Assembly (NCBI RefSeq): GCF_014651815.1 | Contig: NZ_BMXP01000004.1 | Span: 144,578-208,577 of the forward strand | Direction of reading: 5' to 3' | From: Alteromonas halophila | GTDB lineage: Bacteria > Pseudomonadota > Gammaproteobacteria > Enterobacterales > Alteromonadaceae | Length of the DNA: 64,000 nucleotides | In this document: one piece after another, positions 36,082 to 45,590 of the stretch | How the letters are laid out: each line of letters opens with the position of its first letter | Position numbering within the stretch: position 1 is the first letter of the stretch | Notes under the pieces: model-generated | What the model saw: only the letters and a program-made list of their open reading frames with translations | The model's database searches: none | What the model was told of the DNA's origin: nothing | Translations under genes and position numbers: made by a program

Positions 36082-38262
36082 ATGTCGCAATACTCGCAAT
36101 ACGGTCGACTACAGGTTGCACGCGAACTTGACACCTTTATTAATGAACAGGCACTGCCGGACTCGGGCGTGTCTGCCGCCGCCTTCTGGCAGGGCGCAGA
36201 ATCGCTGTTTGCTCAGTTTACCGATAAGAACCAGGCATTGCTGGCACGACGCGAGCAATTACAACAGGCCATCGATGATTACCACCGCCACGGTGGTGAG
36301 ACCTGCGGTGATACATACCAGGCGTTTCTTCGGGATATTGGCTACCTTACTGACAAGCCTGAAGCTTTCACCATAGACACAGACAATGTTGATCGCGAAA
36401 TTGCCCACGTTGCGGGGCCGCAACTGGTTGTTCCCATCAACAATGCCAGATATGCCTTAAACGCGGTAAACGCGCGCTGGGGCAGCTTATATGATGCGCT
36501 CTATGGTACCGATGTTATTAGTAATGACGACGGTGCTGAACCCGGCGACAGTTACAATCCTGTACGCGGGCAGAAAGTCATTACGCAGGCCCGCGAATAT
36601 CTCGACACCCTGTTGCCACTGGCCACCTCATCCCATGTGCAGAGCACCGGGTATCATATCGAGTCAGGCAAACTTTCTGTCAGCCTGGCAAACGGCGATA
36701 TTACCAAGCTGGCTGATGCTGAGCAGTGGCTGGGCTATCGGGGTGATATCAACGCTCCCACAGCGCTGGTGTTTGCGCACAATGGCCTGCACCTGGAATT
36801 GCAGATTGATCCTGAAAGTCCGGTGGGGAAAGCCGATCCTGCTGGTATCAAAGATGTTGTGCTGGAGTCGGCTGTGACCACAATCATGGACTGTGAAGAC
36901 TCTGTCGCCGCCGTCGATGCCGAGGACAAAACGCTGGTATACAGTAACTGGCTTGGCCTGATGAAGGGCTCGCTGAGTGTTGATGTCAGTAAAGGGGGTA
37001 AAACCCGTACCCGCCGAATGCAACCCGATCGCCAATACGCCCCGTCCAAACATACGATGAACCAGGATGATGTTACCCTGCCCGGCCGCAGTCTGATGTT
37101 CGTGCGCAACGTCGGCCATCTGATGACCAACGACGCCATGTTATTTGACGGCGAGCCGGTCCCCGAGGGGATCATGGATGGTCTCATAACGGCGCTGATC
37201 GGCAAGCACGATATACTGGGTAACGGGCAGTTTAAGAACAGCCGTGAAGGCAGTATTTATATTGTAAAACCCAAGATGCACGGCCCTGAAGAAGTTGCAT
37301 TTACCGATGCGCTGTTTAGCGAAATAGAAAAAATTATCGATGTCCCCGCGAATACCATCAAAATGGGGATTATGGACGAAGAGCGACGCACCAGTGTGAA
37401 CCTGGAAGCCTGTATCAGCGAGGCGCGCAAGCGGGTCGTTTTTATCAATACCGGCTTTTTGGATCGCACCGGCGATGAAATTCATACCTCTATGCTGGCC
37501 GGTCCGTTTGCTGACAAAGCCAGTCTTAAGGACCGCCCCTGGATAAAAGCCTACGAACAGGCCAACGTTGCAACAGGGCTGCGCTGCGGGCTGTCCGGTA
37601 GAGCCCAGATTGGTAAAGGCATGTGGCCTATCCCTGATCAGATGGCGAACATGATGGAAGCAAAATCCGGCCATCCCAAAGCGGGGGCGAATACGGCCTG
37701 GGTTCCTTCACCCACCGCGGCAACCTTACATGCTTTGCACTACCATAAAATAGACGTGTTTAAGATTCAGTCGTCGCTGGACGAGAACTACGACGGACTT
37801 AACGACATTCTGACCATTCCGTTACTTGAGGAACCTGCATCGCTGAACGACAAGGCGATTCAGCGTGAACTGGACAACAATGTGCAGGGTATTCTGGGAT
37901 ACGTTGTGCGTTGGGTGCACCAGGGCATCGGTTGTTCAAAAGTACCGGATATTAACGACGTCGGACTGATGGAAGACCGTGCCACGCTGCGCATCTCATC
38001 TCAGCATATTGCCAACTGGCTGGCGCACGATGTGGTCAGCGAGCAACAGGTCAGAGACACCTTAACCCGCATGGCTAAACTGGTTGATGAACAAAACGCC
38101 GGAGATCCTGACTATATTCCCATGACACCAGATCTGGATGCCGCCATTGGTTTTCAGGCCGCCTGCGATCTTATCTTTGAAGGTAAAGCGCAGCCCAGTG
38201 GCTATACCGAACCCTTGTTACACCAGCGTCGCCGGGAAATGAAGAAAAAACTCGCGGGTTAG
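36082..38262 (+). CDS. glcB: Malate synthase G
   Basis: A 726-residue enzyme condensing glyoxylate with acetyl-CoA to malate. The TIM-barrel active-site stretch includes [58 protein letters not shown] and [39 protein letters not shown] is near the C-terminal part. ATG 36082 has AGGGGAT upstream; an in-frame TTG six codons earlier is rejected. With isocitrate lyase 1.3 kb upstream it completes the glyoxylate shunt. Normal length for isoform G. Confidence 0.96.
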   Translation: MSQYSQYGRLQVARELDTFINEQALPDSGVSAAAFWQGAESLFAQFTDKNQALLARREQLQQAIDDYHRHGGETCGDTYQAFLRDIGYLTDKPEAFTIDTDNVDREIAHVAGPQLVVPINNARYALNAVNARWGSLYDALYGTDVISNDDGAEPGDSYNPVRGQKVITQAREYLDTLLPLATSSHVQSTGYHIESGKLSVSLANGDITKLADAEQWLGYRGDINAPTALVFAHNGLHLELQIDPESPVGKADPAGIKDVVLESAVTTIMDCEDSVAAVDAEDKTLVYSNWLGLMKGSLSVDVSKGGKTRTRRMQPDRQYAPSKHTMNQDDVTLPGRSLMFVRNVGHLMTNDAMLFDGEPVPEGIMDGLITALIGKHDILGNGQFKNSREGSIYIVKPKMHGPEEVAFTDALFSEIEKIIDVPANTIKMGIMDEERRTSVNLEACISEARKRVVFINTGFLDRTGDEIHTSMLAGPFADKASLKDRPWIKAYEQANVATGLRCGLSGRAQIGKGMWPIPDQMANMMEAKSGHPKAGANTAWVPSPTAATLHALHYHKIDVFKIQSSLDENYDGLNDILTIPLLEEPASLNDKAIQRELDNNVQGILGYVVRWVHQGIGCSKVPDINDVGLMEDRATLRISSQHIANWLAHDVVSEQQVRDTLTRMAKLVDEQNAGDPDYIPMTPDLDAAIGFQAACDLIFEGKAQPSGYTEPLLHQRRREMKKKLAG

Positions 38263-38289
38263 CGTCGCCTATAAGAAGATAACTGACAC

Positions 38290-38323
38290 AAAGCCCGCTT
38301 TCTGACAGCGGGCTTTGTTTTGC
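38290..38323 (+). terminator. Terminator of malate synthase G
   Basis: AAAGCCCGCT-ttctgac-AGCGGGCTTTGTTTTG forms a 10-bp GC-rich stem followed by a T-rich tail. Confidence 0.9.
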
Positions 38324-38420
38324 CTCGCGCTGCAACTTACTGATATTCCGCCAATCTGACTGGTAAACCTGCAACCTCCCCGCTACGCTTTAAAGACGAA
38401 GTAACAAAGGACTGGTCAGG

Positions 38421-39314
38421 GTGGAAACGCGTCCCATACCAAAACAAATCGTACCTATTTTTTCCGGTGGCGGTACCCGCTTACCTGCCCATATTGGCAT
38501 TATCAAAGCGCTGGAAGAAATGGATATCCACTTTTCCAGCCTGGTCGGTGTATCCGGCGGCTCGATTATCGCCTCATTGTATGCCAAAGGCATGAATGTC
38601 GATGCACTGCAAAAGCTGGCGCTGGACACTGACTTCCGGCAATTTACTGAATTCTCATTGTGGCGGTTGTTACGCGAAGGCGGTTTGTCATCCGGGGACA
38701 GCTTTGAGCAATGGATGGACGACTTGCTTGAAGGTGTGACATTCGAAAAGCTGCCGGCGGCGCTGAGTGTGCTGGCCACCGATGTAAATGGCGGTGGCCC
38801 GGTATTGTTCAGCCGCGAGCACACACCGACGCTAAAGGTATCGCGGGCGGTCCGCTACTCCATGTCCATTCCGTTGGTATTTTCATTCAAAGAGTTTAAC
38901 GACCAGTTACTGGTAGACGGAGCGATTTTATCTGAAGATGCGTTATTCGAGGACTGGCAGCACGATGGCACGCCATCTGTCTGTTTTCGCTTAAAAAGTA
39001 ATCCCAGAAAACAGCCACTGATAAAGAAGCGCGGCTTTTTGCTGCCTCAGTATGTCAGCATGCTCATCCGTACGTTTATGACCGCCCTTTCCCGTGAATA
39101 TGTACATGCCCAGTACTGGCACAACACACTGGTGGTCAACACCGGGGAAATATCGGCGGTCGATTTTGGCATGAGCGCCGCAACCAAAGAGCGGTTGTTA
39201 CAAATTGGCTATGATACCACCCGCCTGTATCTGCCGGAAAAGCTGCGCAATGTAATGCAACTTAAACGGCCAGTCGATGATCGTGAGTCACCGGCTATGT
39301 CGTCTCACGCCTGA
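38421..39314 (+). CDS. Patatin-like phospholipase
   Basis: A 297-residue serine lipid hydrolase of the patatin fold. The oxyanion segment is FSGGGTRLPAHIGII near the start, the catalytic Ser is in GVSGGS (about residue 46), and the Asp of the dyad is in LLVDGA (about 173). The start codon is GTG after TGGTCAGG. Without a signal peptide it is probably cytoplasmic or peripheral to the membrane, and could deacylate phospholipids. It stands alone between two terminators. Confidence 0.88.
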   Translation: METRPIPKQIVPIFSGGGTRLPAHIGIIKALEEMDIHFSSLVGVSGGSIIASLYAKGMNVDALQKLALDTDFRQFTEFSLWRLLREGGLSSGDSFEQWMDDLLEGVTFEKLPAALSVLATDVNGGGPVLFSREHTPTLKVSRAVRYSMSIPLVFSFKEFNDQLLVDGAILSEDALFEDWQHDGTPSVCFRLKSNPRKQPLIKKRGFLLPQYVSMLIRTFMTALSREYVHAQYWHNTLVVNTGEISAVDFGMSAATKERLLQIGYDTTRLYLPEKLRNVMQLKRPVDDRESPAMSSHA

Positions 39315-39318
39315 AATA

Positions 39319-39350
39319 AAAAAGTCGCGGCGTGTATGCCCCGCGACTTT
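39319..39350. terminator. Terminator between patatin and PEP-CTERM genes
   Basis: AAAGTCGCGG-cgtgtatgc-CCGCGACTTT is a 10-bp stem flanked by A-rich and T-containing sequence between convergent genes, so it can act in both directions. Confidence 0.8.
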
Positions 39351-39378
39351 ATATCTACATGACTTTCTAGGGTACGTG

Positions 39379-40395
39379 CTACTTCCGCAGTATGGCCCGG
39401 AACACGAGGCCAGCAATCCCCAGTATCGCCAGCCATAGCGAAGCGGGTGCTGGTACCGCAAAGGTGCCAGGCACAGGGTCGCGGGCATACACTTCCCAGT
39501 GCGACAATCCCTGCCCGCCCATATCGGCAGTACTCCAGTTGCCGGTAAAGGTATATGGCGTCGAGTAGTTAAAGCCTGACAACAGGCCGTCATTAGCAGC
39601 ATCAACACCGCCAGGTACGGGTGTTGGCGTGCCAAATATGTCGTTAAAGTTAAAGTCATATATACCGACATTGTTCGCTGACTTAAGTACGATCGCCAGA
39701 TGATCGAATACTGCTGGACGACCTAGTATGCCTTCAGCCAAGGTAATAGCACTCTGTTTCACAGTCAGTGTCCATGAACCCGACGAGCCAGCCCCCGTAA
39801 AAGCAATCTCGAGGATGTCTGATAGTGAGCTTCCTTTTACTTTAGTATCATCCTGATCCCCGTTAAAATCAGGATCGGCACCTAACTTAATCCAGCCTGG
39901 ATCATCTATGACGCCATCGTTCGCATCGAACGATGAAGGGTATTCATATTTTTTCCCGTTTTTACTCAATTGGTAATTGGTACCTAGCGCTTCAAGATCA
40001 GACTCTCCAATGAAGTCAGCGTAGCCATAACCATTAATAAGATTGTTACCAGGCTGAGCAGCCAGAGCGGCCAGCGTGACTGAATCCATATTCATAAAGC
40101 CATCATTTCTCAGACCAAAGTTACCATTGGCTTCATCTGGTTTAGGGTGCGTATTACCGGTATAAAAAAAGTTGTTATTTTGCCAGTCATTTCCACATGT
40201 TGTGGAGGTGAAACTATCGCTAAGCGGCGCACCAAACGCCCCCGTTGTCTGAATATCCGTTAACGTTACCGCACTGCTACTTTTGCACCGGTCGTCATCG
40301 GCGCTGCTACTTTTGAATGTAACAAGACCTGCAGTGGCACCTTGACTGATTAACATCAACCCTGTCGTTACCGCACAGCATAATAACCGTTTCAT
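39379..40395 (-). CDS. PEP-CTERM sorting-domain protein (PAPASLW variant)
   Basis: A 338-residue secreted protein. The signal is MKRLLCCAVTTGLMLISQGATA. The large Asp/Gly/Asn-rich middle has no known fold. The C-terminus is PAPASLWLAILGIAGLVFRAILRK: a Pro-x-Pro motif, a hydrophobic helix and a basic end, which is the exosortase sorting signal with PAPAS instead of PEPSS. ATG 40395 has AAGGAAT upstream; the in-frame start 14 codons earlier lacks one. Exosortase A in this window is the expected processing enzyme. The leader carries the same two-part promoter as the PEP-CTERM gene at 47318. Confidence 0.85.
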   Translation of the reverse strand: MKRLLCCAVTTGLMLISQGATAGLVTFKSSSADDDRCKSSSAVTLTDIQTTGAFGAPLSDSFTSTTCGNDWQNNNFFYTGNTHPKPDEANGNFGLRNDGFMNMDSVTLAALAAQPGNNLINGYGYADFIGESDLEALGTNYQLSKNGKKYEYPSSFDANDGVIDDPGWIKLGADPDFNGDQDDTKVKGSSLSDILEIAFTGAGSSGSWTLTVKQSAITLAEGILGRPAVFDHLAIVLKSANNVGIYDFNFNDIFGTPTPVPGGVDAANDGLLSGFNYSTPYTFTGNWSTADMGGQGLSHWEVYARDPVPGTFAVPAPASLWLAILGIAGLVFRAILRK

Positions 40396-40474
40396 ATATG
40401 ATTCCTTAGTGCTGCAAGTTTCGCATAACGTCAACAAAGCGAATGCCTGCTTATTATTGGTTCAACTTTGACTT

Positions 40475-40491
40475 ATGCAAAATTCAATCCA
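40475..40491 (-). promoter_or_regulatory. -24/-12 (sigma-54-like) promoter of the PEP-CTERM gene
   Basis: Minus strand TGGATTGAATTTTGCAT: GG and GC are 10 bases apart and TTGCA matches the -12 consensus. This is the best of the three sigma-54-like boxes in the window. It lies 80 bp before the start codon and 63 bp downstream of the shared element at 40555. Confidence 0.55.
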
Positions 40492-40554
40492 GAGAGCTTT
40501 TAGTTGTAAATTTCAACACGTTAATTTGCTCTATGATTCATACTTCTCGCAATC

Positions 40555-40572
40555 TGTAAAAAAAACTGACAG
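40555..40572 (-). promoter_or_regulatory. Upstream element shared by PEP-CTERM genes (copy 2)
   Basis: TGTAAAAAAAACTGACAG on the plus strand, aligned without gaps to the copies at 259 and 48289. It lies 160-177 bp before the gene it would control and outside the neighbouring protease gene. Confidence 0.65.
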
Positions 40573-40620
40573 CGGGCATGCGCGGCTTACATATCATAAA
40601 TGACACCGGTAAGCCTTCCT

Positions 40621-41397
40621 CTATCGTTCAAGCAACGCTTTTAAGTACTTCACCGGCACGCCATAACTTATTCCTGTCGGTGACGACAACGCGCTTTCTT
40701 TGGTATCCCTGACCAGTACCTTACTGATAATCGCGATCACTTCGCCAGTTTCCGGATCATAAACAGGACTACCCGAATTGCCCGGATAAGCGGTCGCATC
40801 AAGCTGATAGATCATGTCTGGCTTTTCCAGCCGATCCAGCATTTTTAACGAGAGTTGCGATGAATTGGCGGTGGGTATCGCATCTGGGGTGATGGCGGCG
40901 AGCAATCCGCGGTGCGTGGCGGGGTACAACCCAAGGACTGCACCAATCGGAAAGCCGGTAAATGCCACTTCACTGCCGGGCTGCCGGAACTCGGTATCGG
41001 CCAGTTGCATAGCAGGCAGTGCCTGTTCAATTTTTAGCACAGCCAGATCATGCTTCGGATCGATGTTGCCAACTTCTGCCTTAAATTTCTGAACCCGTTG
41101 CCCTGTTCCGCTAAGCGCTACATAGTGCTGCACAATGGTTGGATCCAGGGATTTCTCCACCACATGATAGTTGGTAATGATGGTCTTTCCGTCACCCACC
41201 ACAAATCCGGTACCACGAATATCAGGCTGCGGGCTGTCGAGCGGAGAATAGAGTGCAATGGCGACGACGGAGGGCGTGACTTGCTTAACGGTCTCAGTCA
41301 GAGCTGCAGCTATGCCATCCTTCGCTGGTAAAGCGATCAGACACAGTAAAATAAGATGATTCAGCCATCCCCTTAATCCAACGCTATTTGTTTTCAT
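40621..41397 (-). CDS. Secreted trypsin-like (S1C, HtrA-type) serine protease
   Basis: A 258-residue protein with an N-terminal hydrophobic signal (HLILLCLIALPAKDGIAA) and a chymotrypsin-fold protease domain. The catalytic triad is visible: His78 (ITNYHVV), Asp117 (KHDLAVLK) and Ser208 (AYPGNSGSPV). It has no PDZ domain, unlike DegP or DegS. It lies upstream of the PEP-CTERM gene on the same strand, with the PEP-CTERM promoter between them. It may take part in envelope quality control or in processing of sorted proteins, but only the neighbourhood suggests this. Confidence 0.85.
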   Translation of the reverse strand: MKTNSVGLRGWLNHLILLCLIALPAKDGIAAALTETVKQVTPSVVAIALYSPLDSPQPDIRGTGFVVGDGKTIITNYHVVEKSLDPTIVQHYVALSGTGQRVQKFKAEVGNIDPKHDLAVLKIEQALPAMQLADTEFRQPGSEVAFTGFPIGAVLGLYPATHRGLLAAITPDAIPTANSSQLSLKMLDRLEKPDMIYQLDATAYPGNSGSPVYDPETGEVIAIISKVLVRDTKESALSSPTGISYGVPVKYLKALLER

Positions 41398-41662
41398 ATC
41401 TCAATTATCCTCATTAAACCGTGTCGGGCTGCATGTATGATGACGTATAAGTCCCTAAATCAATAATATAGGGGAATATTGCAGAGGTTAACACCCTATA
41501 GAAGATGGTTGCTAAACACACTAAAAAATTGGAAGGACTGCGCGGCCAGCAGATCCACAACTGTGGCATGGATTAACCTTTCGGTTATTATCATTAAAAT
41601 ATTAAAGCGGACTTTTTTTATCAGACACTTATGTGATAAGTGTAAAGCAATTAGCGCGCTGC
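41398..41662. other. AT-rich intergenic stretch
   Basis: Between the divergent protease and acyltransferase genes. A 63-codon frame at 41479-41670 lacks a ribosome-binding site and conserved sequence, so I see no gene. Promoters for both flanking genes must lie here and just downstream. Confidence 0.45.
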
Positions 41663-41700
41663 TATACTGAATTTTGGTGCGGTAAGTTCTTACCCCAAAT
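41663..41700 (+). promoter_or_regulatory. -10 box with adjoining operator-like palindrome
   Basis: TATACT at 41663-41668 is a good -10 box for the acyltransferase gene. Right behind it lies the palindrome GGTAAG-tt-CTTACC (41681-41694), framed by ATTTTGG and CCAAAT. It would overlap the transcription start, as a repressor operator or a 5' leader hairpin would. No -35 match is convincing. Confidence 0.4.
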
Positions 41701-41727
41701 ATTTGTGAATGAAATCAGAGTAGATGC

Positions 41728-42561
41728 ATGGATAGAAAAAGCTCGCGGTCCGTACTAGACAGAATTAGTAGCATGGTCGGCCGGAACAATAAGCTCGGTA
41801 AGTTGCTGTCGGGTTATCAAAAACTCCGCGAAGCTAATTATATTTCCCAGCATTTCGCTACGTACCTGTCACCTGTCCTGGCAGAAAATGACGCACTTCG
41901 GGATGAAGCATACCGAATCAGACACAAGGTCTACTGTGAAGAGCTGAGTTTTGAGCCGGAACGTGAAGACAGGCTGGAGCTGGATGAGTTTGACGCATTT
42001 TCACTGCACAGTCTTATCAAACATTACACATCCGGCAATTATGCCGGAACCGTGCGTATCGTTCGACCACAGGAAGAAGGCCAGCAGCTTCCCATAGAAA
42101 AATACTGCCTGTCATCGATTACCGATGACAAACTTAACCCGGCTAACTTTGCGCGCCATCAGGTATGTGAAGTCTCACGGCTGGCGGTTCCCAAAGAATT
42201 CAGACGTCGTCAGACAGACCAGTATTCCGGTGCTGCGACCGGTGTCATTAACCAGTCAACGTATTCAGAAACGGAGTTGCGCTGCTTTCCCTTTATAGCC
42301 ATAGGTCTGTACTTTTCTGCCGCCGCCATTATTGTCAATAAAGAAATCGACCATTCTTATGTCATGATGGAGCCGCGGCTGGCGCGCAGCATGGGATTTG
42401 TTGGAATTAAGTTTAAGCAAATAGGTCCGGTGGTTGAGTATCACGGCAAGCGTGCACCGTATTATATCAACCCAGGCATGCTTTATGAGAACCTGTCGCC
42501 CAGCTTCAGGGTAATGCTGAAAAGAATTGAGGAATCATTAGAGCGCAGCGCCAGCATGTAG
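41728..42561 (+). CDS. PEP-CTERM/exosortase-associated acyltransferase
   Basis: A 277-residue GNAT-like protein that fits the exosortase-linked acyltransferase family (related to autoinducer synthases). Family features: ENDALRDEAYRIRHKVYCEE, the acidic FEPEREDRLELDEFD, the acyl-CoA-like block GNYAGTVRIVRP and VCEVSRLAVPKEFRRRQ. A C-terminal segment with YVMMEPRLARSMGFVGIKFK follows. Genes of this family occur only with exosortase systems; the acylated product is not known. Here it is about 10 kb from the exosortase and is followed by two convergent nucleotide-sugar genes. Confidence 0.87.
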   Translation: MDRKSSRSVLDRISSMVGRNNKLGKLLSGYQKLREANYISQHFATYLSPVLAENDALRDEAYRIRHKVYCEELSFEPEREDRLELDEFDAFSLHSLIKHYTSGNYAGTVRIVRPQEEGQQLPIEKYCLSSITDDKLNPANFARHQVCEVSRLAVPKEFRRRQTDQYSGAATGVINQSTYSETELRCFPFIAIGLYFSAAAIIVNKEIDHSYVMMEPRLARSMGFVGIKFKQIGPVVEYHGKRAPYYINPGMLYENLSPSFRVMLKRIEESLERSASM

Positions 42562-42588
42562 TGCGCGCCCCAGTCTGTTGGAAAACAA

Positions 42589-42611
42589 AGAGGGCCTTCG
42601 CAGCCCTCTTA
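42589..42611. terminator. Hairpin between acyltransferase and epimerase genes
   Basis: AGAGGGC-cttcgca-GCCCTCT is a 7-bp GC-rich stem. The minus-strand side is followed by TTTGTTTTCC, so it probably ends the acyltransferase transcript and the convergent epimerase transcript. Confidence 0.65.
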
Positions 42612-43628
42612 TTACTTTTTATAAAATGACAGATACCAGTCAACAAAGCGGCCAATCCCCACTTCGACCGGTGTTTCCGGCTTGTAGCCCACATCGTTAA
42701 TAAGATCTTCAACATCCGCGTAGGTGTCCGGCACATCACCTGGCTGCTGGGGTAGCAGTTCTTTCTGCGCTTCCTTACCCAGCTTTTTCTCCAGCATGGT
42801 AATGTAATCAAGCAACTCCGTGGGTGACTGGTTGCCGATATTGTATACACGCCAGGGCGCTTTACTGGTGCCCGGATCAGGCTTCTCACCGCTCCAGTCG
42901 GGGTTAGAGGACGCCGTATTATCAAGGGTTCGGATAATTCCCTCGACGATATCATCGATGTAGGTAAAGTCACGGCGGTGCTTGCCGTAGTTAAACACTT
43001 TAATGGGATCGCCTTCCAGAATCGCCTTGGTAAACAGGAAAAGCGCCATGTCCGGACGACCCCACGGGCCGTATACGGTGAAAAAACGCAGTCCGGTGGT
43101 CGGCAACTGGTATAAATGACTGTAGGTATGCGCCATCAGCTCGTTCGCTTTTTTTGATGCCGCATACAATGACAATGGATGATCGACATTGTCATGCACC
43201 GAGAATGGCATAGACTCATTGGCACCATAAACAGAGCTGGACGATGCATAAACCAGATGCTTCACTTGATTATGGCGGCACCCTTCCAGAATATTGGTAA
43301 AACCAACGATATTGGCATCAATGTAGGCATGAGGATTCTCAAGCGAGTAGCGTACTCCGGCCTGTGCAGCCAGATGAACAACTTTATCGAACTGCTGCTC
43401 TTCGAACATGGCAGCCATGTTGTCACGTTCCGCCACATCCATTTTCACGAAACTGAAGTTAGCCGCATTTTTATGACTGCGAACCCGCTCCAAACGCGCC
43501 AGTTTCAAATTGACATCGTAGTAGTCATTCAGGTTGTCCAGACCGACAACCTCATCACCACGTTCCAGCAAATACAGGCTAACGTGCGAACCGATGAATC
43601 CCGCGGCTCCTGTTACCAAAACTTTCAT
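42612..43628 (-). CDS. NAD-dependent nucleotide-sugar epimerase, UDP-glucuronate 4-epimerase type
   Basis: A 338-residue short-chain dehydrogenase. The NAD motif GAAGFIGSH is at residues 7-15, and the catalytic Tyr155-Lys159 pair lies in [27 protein letters not shown] and [20 protein letters not shown] are typical of UDP-glucuronate 4-epimerases (LpsL/WbpP relatives), which make UDP-galacturonate-type donors. It lies 60 bp downstream of the tviB-like dehydrogenase and is probably co-transcribed, so the two may supply one acidic sugar donor. Exact specificity needs an enzyme assay. Confidence 0.9.
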   Translation of the reverse strand: MKVLVTGAAGFIGSHVSLYLLERGDEVVGLDNLNDYYDVNLKLARLERVRSHKNAANFSFVKMDVAERDNMAAMFEEQQFDKVVHLAAQAGVRYSLENPHAYIDANIVGFTNILEGCRHNQVKHLVYASSSSVYGANESMPFSVHDNVDHPLSLYAASKKANELMAHTYSHLYQLPTTGLRFFTVYGPWGRPDMALFLFTKAILEGDPIKVFNYGKHRRDFTYIDDIVEGIIRTLDNTASSNPDWSGEKPDPGTSKAPWRVYNIGNQSPTELLDYITMLEKKLGKEAQKELLPQQPGDVPDTYADVEDLINDVGYKPETPVEVGIGRFVDWYLSFYKK

Positions 43629-43688
43629 TAATTTTTATCTCCGGCGTCGGAGCGGCACGTCGCAACGCACCACCCGTTCGCATCAGTA

Positions 43689-44969
43689 TTACAGTCGAAT
43701 ATCTACGTCGTTTTTATCGAAAATATACTTCAAATCAAACAGGACACACTTGTCTTTACCAAACTCACGCACACGCTTTCCGCCCAGCTCTTTAAACTGC
43801 TCATGCGCCACCGCCGTTATAATAGCGTCATATTTGCCTTTTTGCGGTTCATCGACAAGATCTAATCCGTACTCGTGTCTGACTTCGTCTGCCTCTGCCC
43901 ACGGGTCGTAAATGTCGACATTCACATGGTAGTCATGCAATTCATGCACAATATCCACAACGCGAGTGTTACGGATATCCGGACAGTTTTCTTTGAAGGT
44001 AATGCCCATCAGCAGAACATTTGAGCCATTGGCCATAATCTTTTCGTTCAGCATCTTTTTGACCAGTCGGCCAACAACATACTCGCCCATATGATCATTA
44101 ATGCGGCGTCCCGCCAGGATCACTTCCGGATGGTGACCAATTTCTTCGGCTTTATGCGTCAGATAATACGGATCGACGCCGATGCAGTGCCCGCCAACCA
44201 GGCCCGGACGAAACGGCAAAAAGTTCCACTTACTGCCCGCGGCCTGCAGCACCTCTTCGGTATCGATATTAAGGCGGCTGAAAATCATGGTCAGTTCATT
44301 AATTAGCGCGATATTCAGATCCCGCTGAGTGTTCTCTATCACTTTTGCCGCTTCTGCGACTTTAATAGATGAGGCGCGGTGAGTGCCGGCGGTAATAATG
44401 GTTTTGTACAGCGCGTCTACCCGATCGGCAATTTCTGGTGTAGACCCCGATGTCACCTTTACTATGCTCTCCAGACGATGGGTTTTATCGCCGGGATTAA
44501 TGCGCTCCGGGCTATACCCCGCATAAAAGTCTTTGTTGAACGTCAGGCCTGACAATTCTTCAATAATGGGGACACAGTCTTCTTCTGTCGCGCCTGGATA
44601 TACCGTTGACTCAAAAACGACCACCGTTCCGGGACGAATAATACTGCCAATCATTTCGCTGGCTTTTCTCAGGGGTGTCAGGTCAGGTTGTTTATTCTTA
44701 TCAATGGGGGTCGGCACGGTGACGATGATATAATCACAGTCACTCAGGTCTTCTTTATTGGCGCTGTACGACAAATGCTGGGTTTCTGCGAGTTCCTGCT
44801 CGGCAACCTCCAGCGTATGATCAACACCGCTCTGCAACTCTTCTACGCGTTTTTTATTTATATCAAAACCCACCGTAGAATATTGCTTTCCGAACGCGAC
44901 GGCCAGGGGCAAGCCCACATAGCCCAGACCAATAACTGCTATTTTTTCCTTGTTATTAAGAGCCGTCAT
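43689..44969 (-). CDS. tviB: UDP-sugar 6-dehydrogenase, TviB/WbpA type
   Basis: A 426-residue NAD-dependent dehydrogenase that oxidises C6 of a UDP-hexose to a uronic acid. Seen: the NAD-binding [59 protein letters not shown], and the catalytic Cys262 in [13 protein letters not shown]. The sequence is closest to the Vi-antigen TviB group (UDP-GlcNAc dehydrogenase) rather than UDP-glucose dehydrogenase, as judged by memory. It leads a two-gene unit with the epimerase, and a palindromic operator candidate stands upstream. Confidence 0.9.
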   Translation of the reverse strand: MTALNNKEKIAVIGLGYVGLPLAVAFGKQYSTVGFDINKKRVEELQSGVDHTLEVAEQELAETQHLSYSANKEDLSDCDYIIVTVPTPIDKNKQPDLTPLRKASEMIGSIIRPGTVVVFESTVYPGATEEDCVPIIEELSGLTFNKDFYAGYSPERINPGDKTHRLESIVKVTSGSTPEIADRVDALYKTIITAGTHRASSIKVAEAAKVIENTQRDLNIALINELTMIFSRLNIDTEEVLQAAGSKWNFLPFRPGLVGGHCIGVDPYYLTHKAEEIGHHPEVILAGRRINDHMGEYVVGRLVKKMLNEKIMANGSNVLLMGITFKENCPDIRNTRVVDIVHELHDYHVNVDIYDPWAEADEVRHEYGLDLVDEPQKGKYDAIITAVAHEQFKELGGKRVREFGKDKCVLFDLKYIFDKNDVDIRL

Positions 44970-45010
44970 TTTATCTCCTGAATTCTTTGCCTGGCAATTT
45001 TGTTGTTTCT

Positions 45011-45047
45011 TGTATACTTATGGGGTTGCATGACATTATGCATGCAA
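45011..45047 (-). promoter_or_regulatory. -10 box and operator-like palindrome upstream of tviB
   Basis: TTGCATG-acattatg-CATGCAA (45026-45047) is a perfect 7-bp inverted repeat with an 8-bp spacer. A minus-strand -10-like TATACA lies at 45011-45016, so the palindrome would cover the -35 region. Regulator binding would affect tviB transcription. This is inference from position only. Confidence 0.35.
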
Positions 45048-45274
45048 ACCATGAGTAATACGCTCAAAAGGAAAAGGTTGCGCACACATCGTTGTATGAC
45101 ATTTAGCGTGCCGGTTAAAGCACCTGCAATCGCTAAGCATACAATAACGTGACTGCCTCATGGTAGCCACATTTATCTGCACAGCGCTATGCCCGAATAT
45201 GAGAGACGTGCGAGTATGGATCAGGATTGCAAAAAAGAGTTGCAACAGAGACACATTTGGCGGCACCCTGATAG

Positions 45275-45536
45275 GGAAGGTGCGAATAAGTCTATCGCCG
45301 CTCAGGCTAACAGCCAAGTGCCTGGTCAAGGCGGACTTTTGCAGGCCTAACGGGTTAAGTCAAAAAAGGCCAACGCAGAGCAGGTGCTTGGCTGTTAGCC
45401 CCGAAGGGCGAGCCCTGAAGCACGCATTCGCTGCGTTAGCTTTCTTACCAAGGGATTAGCCATTGCCCGCGAAATCTGCCTTGCGACTACGCACTTCAGG
45501 ACTCGCTGAGTGATGATAGACTTATTCGCACCTTCC
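45275..45536. mobile_element. MITE with IS5-type terminal inverted repeats
   Basis: The ends are perfect 22-bp inverted repeats: GGAAGGTGCGAATAAGTCTA plus TC at 45275-45296, and their complement at 45515-45536. The first 16 bases match the IS5-family end type (GGAAGGTGCGAACAAG in IS5). Flanks are ATAG and CTAG, close to the YTAR target duplication of that family. No transposase is encoded. Inside is a second inverted repeat, GGCTAACAGCCAAG at 45305 against CTTGGCTGTTAGCC at 45386-45399. The 262-bp size and nested palindromes fit a non-autonomous miniature element mobilised in trans. Confidence 0.75.
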
Positions 45537-45590
45537 CTAGACTTCGCACTTCCCGAAACGCGCACGACTATCGAGACATGAGGAAAGATT

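Noticed and set aside
41479..41670. 63-codon plus-strand frame upstream of the acyltransferase
   Set aside because: No ribosome-binding site and it runs into the presumed promoter (TATACT at 41663).
45275..45536. Complete insertion sequence
   Set aside because: Only 262 bp and no transposase frame; a non-autonomous miniature element fits better.
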